Positions 47,346 through 57,060 of a stretch of DNA of 64,000 nucleotides are shown here, piece after piece; within the stretch, counting starts at the first letter, position 1, and each line of letters starts with the position of its first letter. A program made the translations under genes and the position numbers. This DNA comes from Varanus komodoensis (taxonomy: Eukaryota; Chordata; Lepidosauria; Squamata; Varanidae): contig NW_025336480.1 of assembly GCF_004798865.1 (NCBI RefSeq), forward strand, positions 20,399,522 through 20,463,521, in the 5' to 3' direction. The notes below the pieces were generated by a model, which saw nothing but the letters and a program-made list of their open reading frames with translations, was not told the origin of the DNA and did no database searches.

Positions 47346-48989
47346 CACCCTTTCTCAGTGGAGTCGCACGATTCAAAAGGCAAATGAAAAGCCTGCAGGT
47401 ACAGACCAGCCTAAGTAGAACAGGGGTATATCACAAAAAGCAGTTCACATTTTTCCCACTCCTGGCCTCTTCATGCAGGAGGATAAAACAAACTGCTTTA
47501 GGCAGTCCAGAAGGAGGTGGGAAGGGGAGGAGATAGGCAAAGATTCGTGTCTGGGTGGTGCAGCAAGTCAGTTGCAAGTGTTGGTCCTCCCTGGCAGGCA
47601 GTCATTGGGTTCTGCTTCAAGTAGCAAAACCTACTGGGTTGGCACCAATTTCCCAGCCAACATGTACATATGAGTGGCTTGCTACTTTGCAGGAATGAAA
47701 ACGCTTCCCTGCCCTTCATAAGTTACTATAAACCCGTACTTTTCTGGTGTGGGTTGACCACCTAGCATGACCTGAGGAGACGGTTTCCTGCTGTTCTCCT
47801 TCCCTGCTCAGGCTCAAGCGGTGTGCACAGAACGCTCTCCTCTGAGACCAAGGTGCTGCCACACGGAGGGAGGGGGGCTCCCTGTACTGCCCAGCAGAAG
47901 GCACTGCGCAGCTGTCCCATCTTTTCCTCTCTAAGGGATTATATTTGCTAAGTAAAAATGTGATGAGGAAACCTGGGAGGGTTTTGAAGAGAACGCAGTG
48001 ATGTCTGGACTCTCCCGTCTCTCCGCTTCTGTGAGAGAGGCAGGATGTGCCATTAAATCCTCATCGGGAAGCAGCCCCAAGCTACCTATAGCAACTGCTA
48101 TGTGCTGCTTGGTACAGTGGAGCCCTGGCCCTTAGAAGGCCACTCTTGCTTTGGGAAAGTTAGGGAAGAAGTTAATCCCGGTGGGGCTAAATTGGCTGAC
48201 CTGCTGGTGCTTCCAGCTGAGGCTTTACCCTGCAATGGCTCTACCTCGTTGTTGGAATTTTAGCTAACCAGAAATAAACCTGCTAAGGAAGAAAAGGCAC
48301 AACTCCCCTTTAACTGGTAGTATTGTGAGCCCTCCTGTAAGCATCCCCGGAGAATCTGAATGAAGCAGTCAAAAGTATGTTAGCTGCTCTTATGGAACAT
48401 GAGGGACTTGGGCTTGGAAGTAGCACTCTGAAGAAAAGGGAAATAACCACACAGAATCAAGGCGCCTCTGCTGCCTGAGCTGAAGGAGAAACTGCCCCCA
48501 CATCTGTTCACATGCAGAAGTGGGCTGCCTGACAGCTGAATCTTGCTGCGAGACAAGAAGCATCCACCACTACCCCTGAAGAGAGCAGGCTGCTGAAGCA
48601 TCCAGCTACTGCTCTGTGTCTCCCAGCATCCTCTACTGCTGCTGCCGCCTCACTCTGTCTCATAGTAGGGCCAGCCTTGCACAGAACAGTGGTGGAAAGC
48701 ATGTGGACTCAGCCTGGCTTCATTTGCAAGCCCGGGTCACTTTTAGCTCTCACATCGCGCAGTTTGGCTCTGGGACCCACCTACAGCTGGATTGTGGACC
48801 CCAATGGATCTTGACAGGAAATGGGTTCCCTGCTCCTTAGCAGAATGTATTTCTTGGGTGATGAGCCAATGCCTTCCTGTGCAAAAAGTTTTGCCTATGG
48901 TTGTTAGAGAGTGGGGAGGTAAAGAGAAGGTGGATTGTGATGGATGACTTCCCTGCCTTGTGTGAAGGTTTCAAATGTCACATTCTATT
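47346..48989. other. Unassigned stretch
   Basis: No gene or element recognised. Confidence 0.4.
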
Positions 48990-49335
48990 TAGTATATTTC
49001 TCCCTTCCTAATAACTGAAGTTCTCTGGACAGTTCTCGGCAATTAAACCTCTAAAATACAACACAAAGGTAATATGAAACAGTTTCAAGTCAATGTAAAA
49101 GCCACCAGGAGTGAAAATATGAAACTACTATACTACTATGTGAAACTACTATAACATATCAGAACAGCAGAAATGGAATGACAATGCCTGGGAAAATAAG
49201 CATGTCCTCACCTGCCACTGAAAAGGTACCAGGTGTGCCTGTTTGGGGACAGCATCCCGATAGACAAGGCTCTCTGCTCAGTTGCCACCTGCCTCATGGC
49301 ATTTGGCAGCAGGATATTCTCTTGTAGCAATCATG
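48990..49335 (-). mobile_element. L2-type LINE 3' end
   Basis: The reverse complement reads ATGAGGCAGGTGGCAACTGA, GCCTTGTCTATCGGGATGCT, CCAAACAGGCACACCTGGTA and CAGTGGCAGGTGAGGACATG, corresponding to the L2 ORF2 C-terminus. An AT-rich 3' UTR follows, with CCAGAGAACTTCAGTTATTA near the terminus. The plus frame 49,233-49,604 begins inside it and continues past it. I do not regard that frame as a gene. Confidence 0.65.
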
Positions 49336-50595
49336 ATGTTGGGAAATATAGTTGTGAGGACCTGGATGCCAAATTTAGATCGCTAAGAAAGATGTTGAAG
49401 CAAACAGCCTCCAAACTTGCATTTTTGGAAATTCTATCTGTTCCACGTACATCTAAAAATGGAAGAGAAAATACTCATAAGTGCCAGAAAAGGCTTTTAT
49501 ATGCTCAATGCATTTTGGAAAGATATTTCCTTCCTCAGGGGCTACAAATACATTTTCATTCTAAAAATTTATTAAGCAGAATAAGAAACATACAGGGCAG
49601 CTAGACAGATAGGATGAAGGGTTGCCCTACATGGATGAGATGGTGCTGTGAAGAGAAAGGTTTCAGATTGGTGGGACACGAGGGAAGCTTTTGCAACAAG
49701 ATGAGCCTGGGCAAAAGAAGCAGGCCTCACTTAAACAGCAATAGAAAAGACTGCCCTTGCTTAATGCTGACATGGCTGAGAGCAGTTTTTATGCCAAAAT
49801 CTGGAAGAAAGCAGGCAGGATCTGGAAGAAAGCAGGCAGGATCTATGCCAAAATCTGGAAGAAAGCACAATGCATCTTTCTGGGATGCTCATGTAAATGT
49901 TTTGCTGAAGTAGGGAGAGAGTAAAGCTGAGCAACAAGCACGGGGGGCAGGGCAGTGGAGCCATTTAAAGAGGTCAAGGGTGTTTCCAGATGTGTGGCTC
50001 CTAGCACTGTCAATCAAAAGGCATATTGTGCAGTTGATTTCCTGAGTTTCTTCTGGAGCTTTTTCAGGAGTGGACAGGGAAGGACTTACTTTTAAAACAC
50101 CTACACGGAGATAACTGCCTCAAGTGACAGATTTAAAGTAATGTGTGATCAGCCCTTTAGGAGGGTCAAATCACTGCTTGAAGGCTATTTAAACGGCTGT
50201 TGTAGATGCTCAGATGAGAAATAGCATAAGCAATGTGGTAAACACACAGAGTCATAGAAGCTATAAAGGCAAGATGGGTCCCTTAAAAGTGGGGGTCTTG
50301 CCCAGATGAGAGAAATAAACAGGAACACAAGTTCTGGCAAAGTCAATAAGTTGGAAATAAGAAAGTGAATGGAAGGAAAGGTATATTGCTATTTCAAATA
50401 CCTTTGGTCAGCCATTATTGGAAACAAGTTCCTGGCACTGAAGGATTCTTAGTCTAATGCTGCAGAGCAATCCATAAAACATATTTATAAATCTCATTCA
50501 GTGTTGGTAAAATCAAGGTGATGTTAAGTCCTTTAGCAGGAGCAAGCCCCCTTTTGCAAGTATTTCTGAGAGCCAGGGCTATTTCTGACATAACG
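49336..50595. other. Unassigned stretch
   Basis: On the minus strand 49,500-49,590 contains GCCCCTGAGGAAGGAAATAT followed by CTTTCCAAAATGCATTGAGC, a phrase type (CCTGA-GAAGG...AAACGCGTTGGGC) common in vertebrate repeats. I cannot assign it. The 21-bp repeat at 49,790-49,867 is listed separately. Confidence 0.4.
49790..49867. repeat. Short 21-bp minisatellite with mixed units
   Basis: ATCTGGAAGAAAGCAGGCAG recurs at 49,799 and 49,820. TATGCCAAAATCTGGAAGAA occurs at 49,790 and again near 49,844. This points to two overlapping local duplications. Confidence 0.85.
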
Positions 50596-50830
50596 TATTT
50601 ATTTATTTTATTAGATTCATATCCTGCTTTTTTCTTATCATAAACTCAAAATGGTTTTCTTTTCCTCCTCCTGCTTTGAATCTTATCCTCACAACAACCC
50701 TGTGAGGTAGGTTGGGCTGAGAGTCTGTGACTGGCCCAAAGCCACCCGGTTGGCTCTATGGCTGAGCAGGGGCAAGAACCCAGATCACCTCAGTCCCATG
50801 CTCTTCACCACTGCACCACACTGACTCTCA
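50596..50830 (-). mobile_element. MIR/CORE-type tRNA-derived SINE
   Basis: On the minus strand: AGTGTGGTGCAGTGGTGAAG, GGACTGAGGTGATCTGGG, TTGGGCCAGTCACAGACTCT, CAGCCCAACCTACCTCACAG and GGTTGTTGTGAGGATAAGAT, ending in a TATGAATC(TAATAAA) tail at 50,596. The MIR core is well preserved. Confidence 0.85.
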
Positions 50831-50998
50831 CATATATGAAAAGTGCTTTGATTCATGAATTTGTCTCTTGTCTAAATATTGCACCCAGAGTGTACTCCAA
50901 AACAAATACACTTTTGTATCTTTGGCATATGTGACCAAAAATCAAGTTTGGCAATATTTTGGCCAAAAACAGTGCTGGCGTGGTAAAGATTGCTAGAG

Positions 50999-51038
50999 GT
51001 ATGGTATTGGGAGTAGCTAATTACTCCCAACACCATAC
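50999..51038. repeat. Near-perfect 40-bp hairpin
   Basis: Arms TATGGTATTGGGAGTA (51,000-51,015) and TACTCCCAACACCATA (51,022-51,037) pair at 15 of 16 positions across a 6-base loop GCTAAT, and the outer G-C pair extends it. The arms are too short for a typical microRNA precursor. Confidence 0.85.
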
Positions 51039-52180
51039 TAATTAACCATATGACTGGCCACAGCTTCCATTACTGGTTTACATTGGATCTTGTAAATCAG
51101 TCTGCCATTTCTGCAAGATCTGTGCTGACAGGTGAAATTTCTTGGCAGTGTTTGCTTCTCTTGGAGAATGGATGCATAGCAATTGAAGCACCTTCCCACT
51201 GCTGCCTTCTGGTCTTTGTGACTCCACTGTGGCGGCTTCTGCCATGGTGTGATTTGCTCCCCCCGCCCAAAGAGCAGACCATATCACCTTATCTGCATTG
51301 CTTTGGACTAGCAAGGCTTCTGCTTCCCCAGCCCTGTTACAGGTGGGAGGAGCTCAAATTGTGCCCATCCACTTTGAGCACTGGGAGGCTTTGCTGCCTT
51401 CCTGGGACATTGCGTTGCATTTCCCTAATCCTGTGATGGGAGGGGAAAGACATGGGCACTGACCTTTATCCAGACCCTGTCAAGCTGGATTCAGTGTGCA
51501 CTTTCTCTCCATCCTGTCCTGGATGCTATTCCCGTGGTGCCCATAAGGCCCAAACCACTAGGGATCATTGGAGCTTCCCCATCCTCTCTAGTACTGACTG
51601 ATTGACAGCAGAGGGAGCCCAAGAGCAGAGCAAATTTTATTTTGAAATAAAAAGTAACTGCATGTATACATTTCATTATTTTAAGCATCATGGCTTTTGC
51701 ATTTAAGCTTGGAGATTTTTATCCAAATCCAAAAGGCATACACGAAGCCACCTTCATATTGCACTCATATTGTAATGTCAATTGTCATTCATCAGATATG
51801 CAGGATGAGTGCCTGCACCTTTAAGAAATTCAGGCAGCCTCCTGCCCATCTTCTCCTGTGTCCATTTATTTTATTCATAGTTTATTTTTACTTGGCTTTA
51901 TTTTATGATATGCCCTTCAGGGGAAATGAACCCATATATACTATTAAGTTATGGTTTAGTAATTCTTTCTCGGCATTTAGGATAGATCAGGAAATAACCT
52001 AAAATAACATACGAGGGAGCTCCAGGAAGTGCAGATTCCGCTGCCTCTGCTGCACCATGACTGGAAAAGCTACCCTTTGTAAAAAGAAGAAATGTAACAC
52101 CAAAGTGGCCACAAGGCCACAGATTTACATAGTGTTTGCAGATGCTCACTGATATGTATACATGCAGATTTAGAAATAAT
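51039..52180. other. Unassigned stretch
   Basis: No gene or element recognised. Confidence 0.4.
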
Positions 52181-52567
52181 CAGTGCTTTTTTTGTCATAG
52201 AACGCACTGGAACGGAGTTCCGGCACCTTTTTTGACAGATTTTCCAAGTTTTAAAAGTAACTTGAAAATTTGATGTTTGGTCCACGTGGATTTGAATCGC
52301 CCTGTCGAGCGTAGCAGGTCGGTGGTGCATGCAGGCTGCTTGTGTGTCGAATCCGATGCATGCGTACTTCATCCGCGCTGGTTGTGATGCTGCTGCTCGG
52401 CTTGTGATTGGTCGTGTGGTCGCGCACTGAGTGCTTACTGCGGGTGGTGACCGTTATGTTTCGTTACACAACTGACGTGTGTGGGTGTGTGTACAGTGAT
52501 TGACTACGTGCGAAAGGTAAATAATTTCATGAGTTCCGGCACCTTTTTTCTTACAAAAAAAGCACTG
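52181..52567. mobile_element. hAT-like MITE, CpG-rich
   Basis: The ends are CAGTGCTTTTTTTGT and, reverse complemented, CAGTGCTTTTTTTGT, 15 bp identical, the usual form of one hAT group. GAGTTCCGGCACCTTTTTT occurs near both ends in direct orientation (52,216 and 52,529). The interior keeps about twenty CpG in about 265 bp. No 8-bp target duplication is visible (GAAATAAT against GGTCAGTG). It has no transposase. Confidence 0.75.
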
Positions 52568-53099
52568 GGTCAGTGTAATTATTTTATCTATGCCTAAGCT
52601 TTAATAGAATGGTCATGATCATTGTAAGAGCATGTTTTAAGCAGTGCTTTTTTGTAAACCATGTAGAGATGTTATTGTGTTAAACGTTACAAAAATATAA
52701 CGAGGGATGCAATCCTGTGTCCTGTGCCTTTGATGCACATAAGCCTCTGAATGTGGAGGCTTACATGCACCCTATGCCCAGAATGAGACAGGGAGGCACT
52801 GATTTCTGCTGCTGTGCCTTGTGCCAGAAATTGTATCAAAACGACCATTTTGGCCATCTAGATTTAGCATTGGGGAGGGAGGCAGAAGCAGGCTGGAGCA
52901 CCAGTTTAAATCAGCTGTGGCACCAGCCTCCTACCCTACCTGTGCCTCCAGCACACCTCTTTTTTCCCCCCTCCAAGGCCCGATTCTTACTGCACAGCTG
53001 AAAGTGAACCAGGACAGGAGTTCAACTTTTGGATTCCCAACTCTGAGATCACAGGATCTCAGAAGTGGGGCTCAAAAGCATCATTGTCATCCAGAAGAT
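52568..53099. other. Unassigned stretch
   Basis: No gene recognised. The frame at 52,821-53,216 is carried by the tetranucleotide array and is not a gene. Confidence 0.4.
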
Positions 53100-53101
53100 T
53101 G

Positions 53102-53160
<59 letters not shown>

Positions 53161-53175
53161 TTCCTTCCTTCCTTC

Positions 53176-53215
<40 letters not shown>

Positions 53216-53216
53216 A
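53100..53216. repeat. Compound tetranucleotide array (TGCC)15(TTCC)4(TTAC)9
   Basis: Three adjoining tetranucleotide arrays. Each unit differs from the next by a single base (TGCC, TTCC, TTAC). Confidence 0.95.
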
Positions 53217-53364
53217 CTTATATACTGCTTCAGTAGTCCTATAGGACTCTCTTTCATTTCCCTCTGATCTCACTCCTGACATACTCTTCTCCCTACACCT
53301 GTCCATGGGTGTGTTTATATATGTTAACTCAAGACGAGATTCCATGTGTTTGTCCCTCAAAGTA

Positions 53365-53400
53365 TTTGTCTGTGTTAGTCTTTAAAGCGCCAAAATTGTT
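53365..53400 (-). repeat. Scrap of class-unsure interspersed repeat
   Basis: GTGTTAGTCTTTAAAGCGCC is the reverse of the GGCACCTTAAAG...CTAACA phrase of the family at 39,065. Confidence 0.4.
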
Positions 53401-53456
53401 CACTTCATTTCTATACTGCCCAACAGCTGAAGCTCTTTGAGTGGTTCATAACAATT
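53401..53456 (-). mobile_element. L2-type LINE 3' tail, part 1 (split by BovB)
   Basis: CTATACTGCCCAACAGCTGA followed by AGCTCTTTGAGTGGTTCATA is the reverse complement of the L2 3' terminal hairpin region. It ends in the BovB target site TTCATAACAATT (53,445-53,456). The element continues at 56,105. Confidence 0.75.
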
Positions 53457-56104
53457 TTGCTGTTAGTTGTGAAGTTGTTTCTGACCCATTGTGACCCTAT
53501 GGACAAAATTCTTCCAGGCCTTCCTGTCCTCCACCATCCCCAGAGTTCACTTCAGCTCACACCAACTGCTTCAGTGACTCCATCCAGCCACCTCGTCCTC
53601 TGCCGTCCCCTTCTTCTTTTGCCAACTATTGTTCCCAGCATTAGGCTCTTCTCCAGGGAGTCCTTCCTTCTCATTAGGTGGCCAAAGTATTTGAGTTTCA
53701 TCTTCAGGATCCAGCCTTCTAAAGAGCAGTCAGGGTTGATCTCCTTTAGGACTGACTGTTTTGATTGGCTTGTGGTCCAAGGGACTCGCAGGAGTCTCCT
53801 CCAGCACCACAATTCAAAGGCCGTAACCCTTTGGCACTCAGCCTTCCTTATGGTCCAGCTTTCACAGCCATACCTTGCAATTGGGAAAACCATAGCCTTG
53901 ACTATACGCACTTTTGTTGGCCGGGTGATTTGCCATAGCTTTCCTCCCCAGGAGCAAGCATTTTTTAATTTCTTGGCTGCAGTCCCCGTCTTAGAGCCCA
54001 GGAAAATAAAATCTGTCACTACGTCCATTTCTTCCCCATCTATTTGCCTGGAAGTGAGAGGACCGGATGCCATGATCTTAGTTTTCTTAATGTTGAGTTT
54101 CAAGCCAACTTTTGTGCTCTTCTCCTTCACCTGCATCAAGAGGCTCTTTAGTTCCTCTTCACTTCCTGCCATTAGAGTGGTATCATCTGCATATCTGAGG
54201 TTGTTGATATTTCTCCCAGCAATCTTAATTCCAATTGGTGATTCATCTAGCCCCACCTTTCTCATGATGTGCTCTGCATATAAGTTAAATAGGCAGGGCG
54301 ACAGTATACAGCCTTGCCGAACTCCTTTCTCAATTTTGAACCAATCAGTGGTTCCGTGTCCAGTTCTCACTGTTGCTTCTTGACCCGCATACAGGTTTCT
54401 CAAGAGACAAATAAGATGTTCTGGTACTCCCATCTCTTTAAGAACTTGCCGCAATTTGTTGTGATCCACACAATCAAAGGCTTTAGCATAGTCAATGAAG
54501 CAGAAGTAGATTTTTTTTTGGAACTCCCTAGCTTTCTCCATGATCCAGTGTATGTTGGCAATTTGATCTCTAGTTCCTCTCCCTCTTTGAAATCCTGCCT
54601 GTACTTCTGGTAGTTCTCAGTCCACGTACTGCTGGAGCCTAGCTTGTAGGATTTTGAGCATAACATTGCTAGCGTGTGAAATGAGTGCAATGATGCGGTA
54701 GTTTGAACATTCTTTGGCATTGCCCTTCTTTGAGATCGGAATGTAAACTGACCTTTTCCAATCCTGTGGCCACTGCTGAGTTTTCCAAATTTGCTGGCAT
54801 AGTGAGTGTAGCACTTTTACTGCATCGTCTTTTAAGATTTTGAATAACTCAGCTGGAATACTGTCACCTCCACTAGCTTTGTTGTTGCTCAGACTTCCTA
54901 AGGCCCATTTGACTTCACATTCCAGAATGTCTGGCTTGAGGTCAGTGGCCACCACATCGTGGTTATCAGGGACATTAAGCTCTTTCTTATATAGTTCTTC
55001 TGTGTAATCTTGCCACCTCTTCTTAATCACTTCTGCCTCTGTTAGGTCCCTGCCATTTTGGTCCTTTATCATGCCCATCTTTGCATAAAACGTTCCCTTC
55101 TTATCTCCAATTTTCTTGAAGAGATCTCTGGTCCTCCCTATTCTATTGTTTTCTTCTATGTCTTTGCACTGTTCATTTAAGAAGGCATTCTTATCTCTTC
55201 TAGCTATTCTCTGGAATTCTGCATTCAATTGGGTGTATCTTTCTCTTTTTCCCTTGCCTTTCACTTCCCTTCTTTCCTCAGCAATTTCTAAGCTTCCTCA
55301 GACAGCCATTTTGTTTTCTTGCATTTCTTTTTCTTTGGGATGGTTTTAGTTGCTACCTCTTGTACAATGTTGCGGACCTCCATCCATAGTTCTTCAGGCA
55401 CTCTGTCCATCAGATCTAATTCCGTAAAACTATTTGTCACCTCTACTGTATATTCATCAGGGATATGATTTAGGTCATACCTGAGTGGCCTAGTGCTTTT
55501 CCCTACTTTCTTCAATTTAAGCCTAAATTTTGCAAGAAGAAGCTTGTGATCTCAGCCACAGTCAGCTCCTGGTCTAGTTTTTACTGATTGTATAGAGCTT
55601 CTCCATCTTTGGCTGCAGAGCACATAGTCAATCTGATTTCTGTGTTGACCGTCTGGTGATGTCCATGTCCATGTTCTCTTGGGTTGTTGGAAAAGAGTGT
55701 TTGCTATGACCATCGTATTCTCTTGACAAAATTCTACCAGCCTGTGCCCTGCTTCATTTTGTACTCCAAGGCCAATTTTGCCTGTTATTCCAGTTATCTT
55801 TTGGCTTCCTACTTTAGCATTCCAGTCCCCCATGATGATAAGGACATCATTTTCTGGTGTTAAATCTAGAAGGAGTTGTAGGCCTTCACAGAACTGGTCA
55901 ACTTCAGCCTCTTCAGTACCAGTGGTTGGGGCATAGACTTGGACTATTGTGATGTTGAATGGTTTGCCTTGGATTCGAACTGAGATCATTCTGTCATTTT
56001 GGAGACTGTATCCCAGTACTGCTTTTCCTACTCTTTTATTGACTAGGAAGGCTACTCCATTTCTTCTGAGGGATTCCTGCTTGCAGCAGTATACCGGATG
56101 GTCA
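53457..56104 (-). mobile_element. RTE/BovB LINE, 5'-truncated, nearly full ORF2
   Basis: BovB ORF2 encodes an APE-type endonuclease and a reverse transcriptase. On the minus strand the endonuclease runs 56,104-55,546 (CKQESLRRNGVAFLVNKRVG, MGDWNAKVG, TWTSPDGQHRNQIDYVLCSQ). A linker follows, then the RT (IDYAKAFDCVDHNKL, GVRQGCILSPCLFNLYAEHI, YADD at 54,193-54,182, LNIKKTKIMASGPL) and the C-terminus (CESWTIRKAE, FELWCWRRLLRVPWT, YFGHLMRR, RRRGRQRTRWLDGVTEAVGV). Missing are the first ~30-40 endonuclease codons with the catalytic Glu motif. In-frame TGA stops lie at 55,552-55,554 (Ser of the SDH motif) and 54,617-54,619. A single-base loss near 55,290 shifts the frame. Near 53,940-54,000 the frame changes and about ten codons are lost. 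The 3' end is complete. A 12-bp target duplication flanks the copy. Confidence 0.95.
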
Positions 56105-56460
56105 TTCATAACAATTAATCAAATACAAAAGATACAATAAACAGATAGAATAAAACACAGTATAAAATTCCAGTGTGCAAAATTAAAACAGCTAAAAATT
56201 CCAATATACAAAAATATGAAACAGTTTAACATTTCCATTTCTAAAACATCTCCATTAAAAATAGTCCTAATTGAAACAGCAGACATAATTCATCATATGC
56301 CAAAAATGCCATTAAATGCCTGGGGATAGAGGACAATATTAACCTTTCACTGAAATGTTGACAAAGTTGGCACCAAGTGCATTTCAGCAGGGAGACCATT
56401 TACCAATTGCAGGGCCACCACTAAAAAAGGTCCTCCTCCTCCTTGTTACCTACGACAAAA
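56105..56460 (-). mobile_element. L2-type LINE 3' end, part 2 (split by BovB)
   Basis: It resumes at the second target copy TTCATAACAATT (56,105-56,116) with an A-rich 3' UTR. Then, on the minus strand, CTTGGTGCCAACTTTGTCAA (the 'hairpin' codons), GGAGGAGGAGGACC and TTTAGTGGTGGCCCTGC (the 'FSxVAP' codons) belong to the ORF2 C-terminus. With 53,401-53,456 it forms one older L2 end. Confidence 0.7.
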
Positions 56461-56559
56461 ACATGACTTTTTGTTGATTTTGTTAAATTGATTATATTTA
56501 AGGATATTGAGCTGATCCTGCTTAAAGTGGTAACTGCAAAGAACCTAATTCTTTGTTAC

Positions 56560-56780
56560 TATTCTATTAATTTATTTAAATCATATGTCTTTCATCCTAT
56601 AGAATCCAGGATGGTGAACAGTAAAGATAGCATAAAGCATGAAAATATACAATCAAACAACAATATTAATGACAGGATGGGGCATTTAGTTGGTTAGTTG
56701 GTTGTTTATCTATTTACAGCATTTTTACCCTGCTTTTCAGCTAAAAAGAACTCCCAGGATGGGTTACATAAATTAATATT
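56560..56780 (-). mobile_element. L2-type LINE 3' fragments
   Basis: Two successive A-rich segments resemble reverse L2 tails: ATTTATTTAAATCATATGTC followed by AGAATCCAGGATGGTGAACA, and CTATTTACAGCATTTTTACC followed by CCCAGGATGGGTTACATAAA. Both are short and diverged. Confidence 0.45.
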
Positions 56781-56825
56781 AGGACAGTCTCTTTCCTCAG
56801 ATTTAACCAGTTGCCGGTAATAATA

Positions 56826-57060
56826 TCATTACATTGCATTTATATCCTTCCTTTTTTCCCCTCTTGTGAGGAACCTGAGACAGCTTACATAGCTGAATTT
56901 TATCATTGTAACAACAAGCCTGTGAGGTAGGTTTGGCTGAATGACTGGCCCAGAGTCACCCAATGAGCTGAGTAGGGACTAGAACCTGGATCTTCCGGGT
57001 TCCCAGTCCAGCATTACAACTACCACAGCACATTGGCTCTCCACCATACCACACTGGCTG
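56826..57060 (-). mobile_element. MIR/CORE-type tRNA-derived SINE
   Basis: On the minus strand: CAGTGTGGTATGGTGGAGAG, then GGACTGGGAACCCGGAAGAT, CTGGGCCAGTCATTCAGCCA and AACCTACCTCACAGGCTTGT, with an AAGGATATAAATGC end at 56,826. Same family as 31,088 and 50,596. Confidence 0.8.

Noticed and set aside
49233-49604. 123-codon plus frame, considered as a possible esterase-like LINE ORF1 piece
   Set aside because: Its first third is antisense to an L2 3' end, and the rest has no secure motif. I could not support a family.
52821-53216. 131-codon frame with repeating Leu-Pro-Ala-Cys and Leu-Leu-Thr-Tyr
   Set aside because: It is produced by the TGCC/TTCC/TTAC tetranucleotide array.
53457-54383. 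308-codon plus-strand open frame
   Set aside because: It is the exact antisense of the BovB reverse transcriptase C-terminal half. RTE antisense frames are often long by codon bias, and there is no domain.
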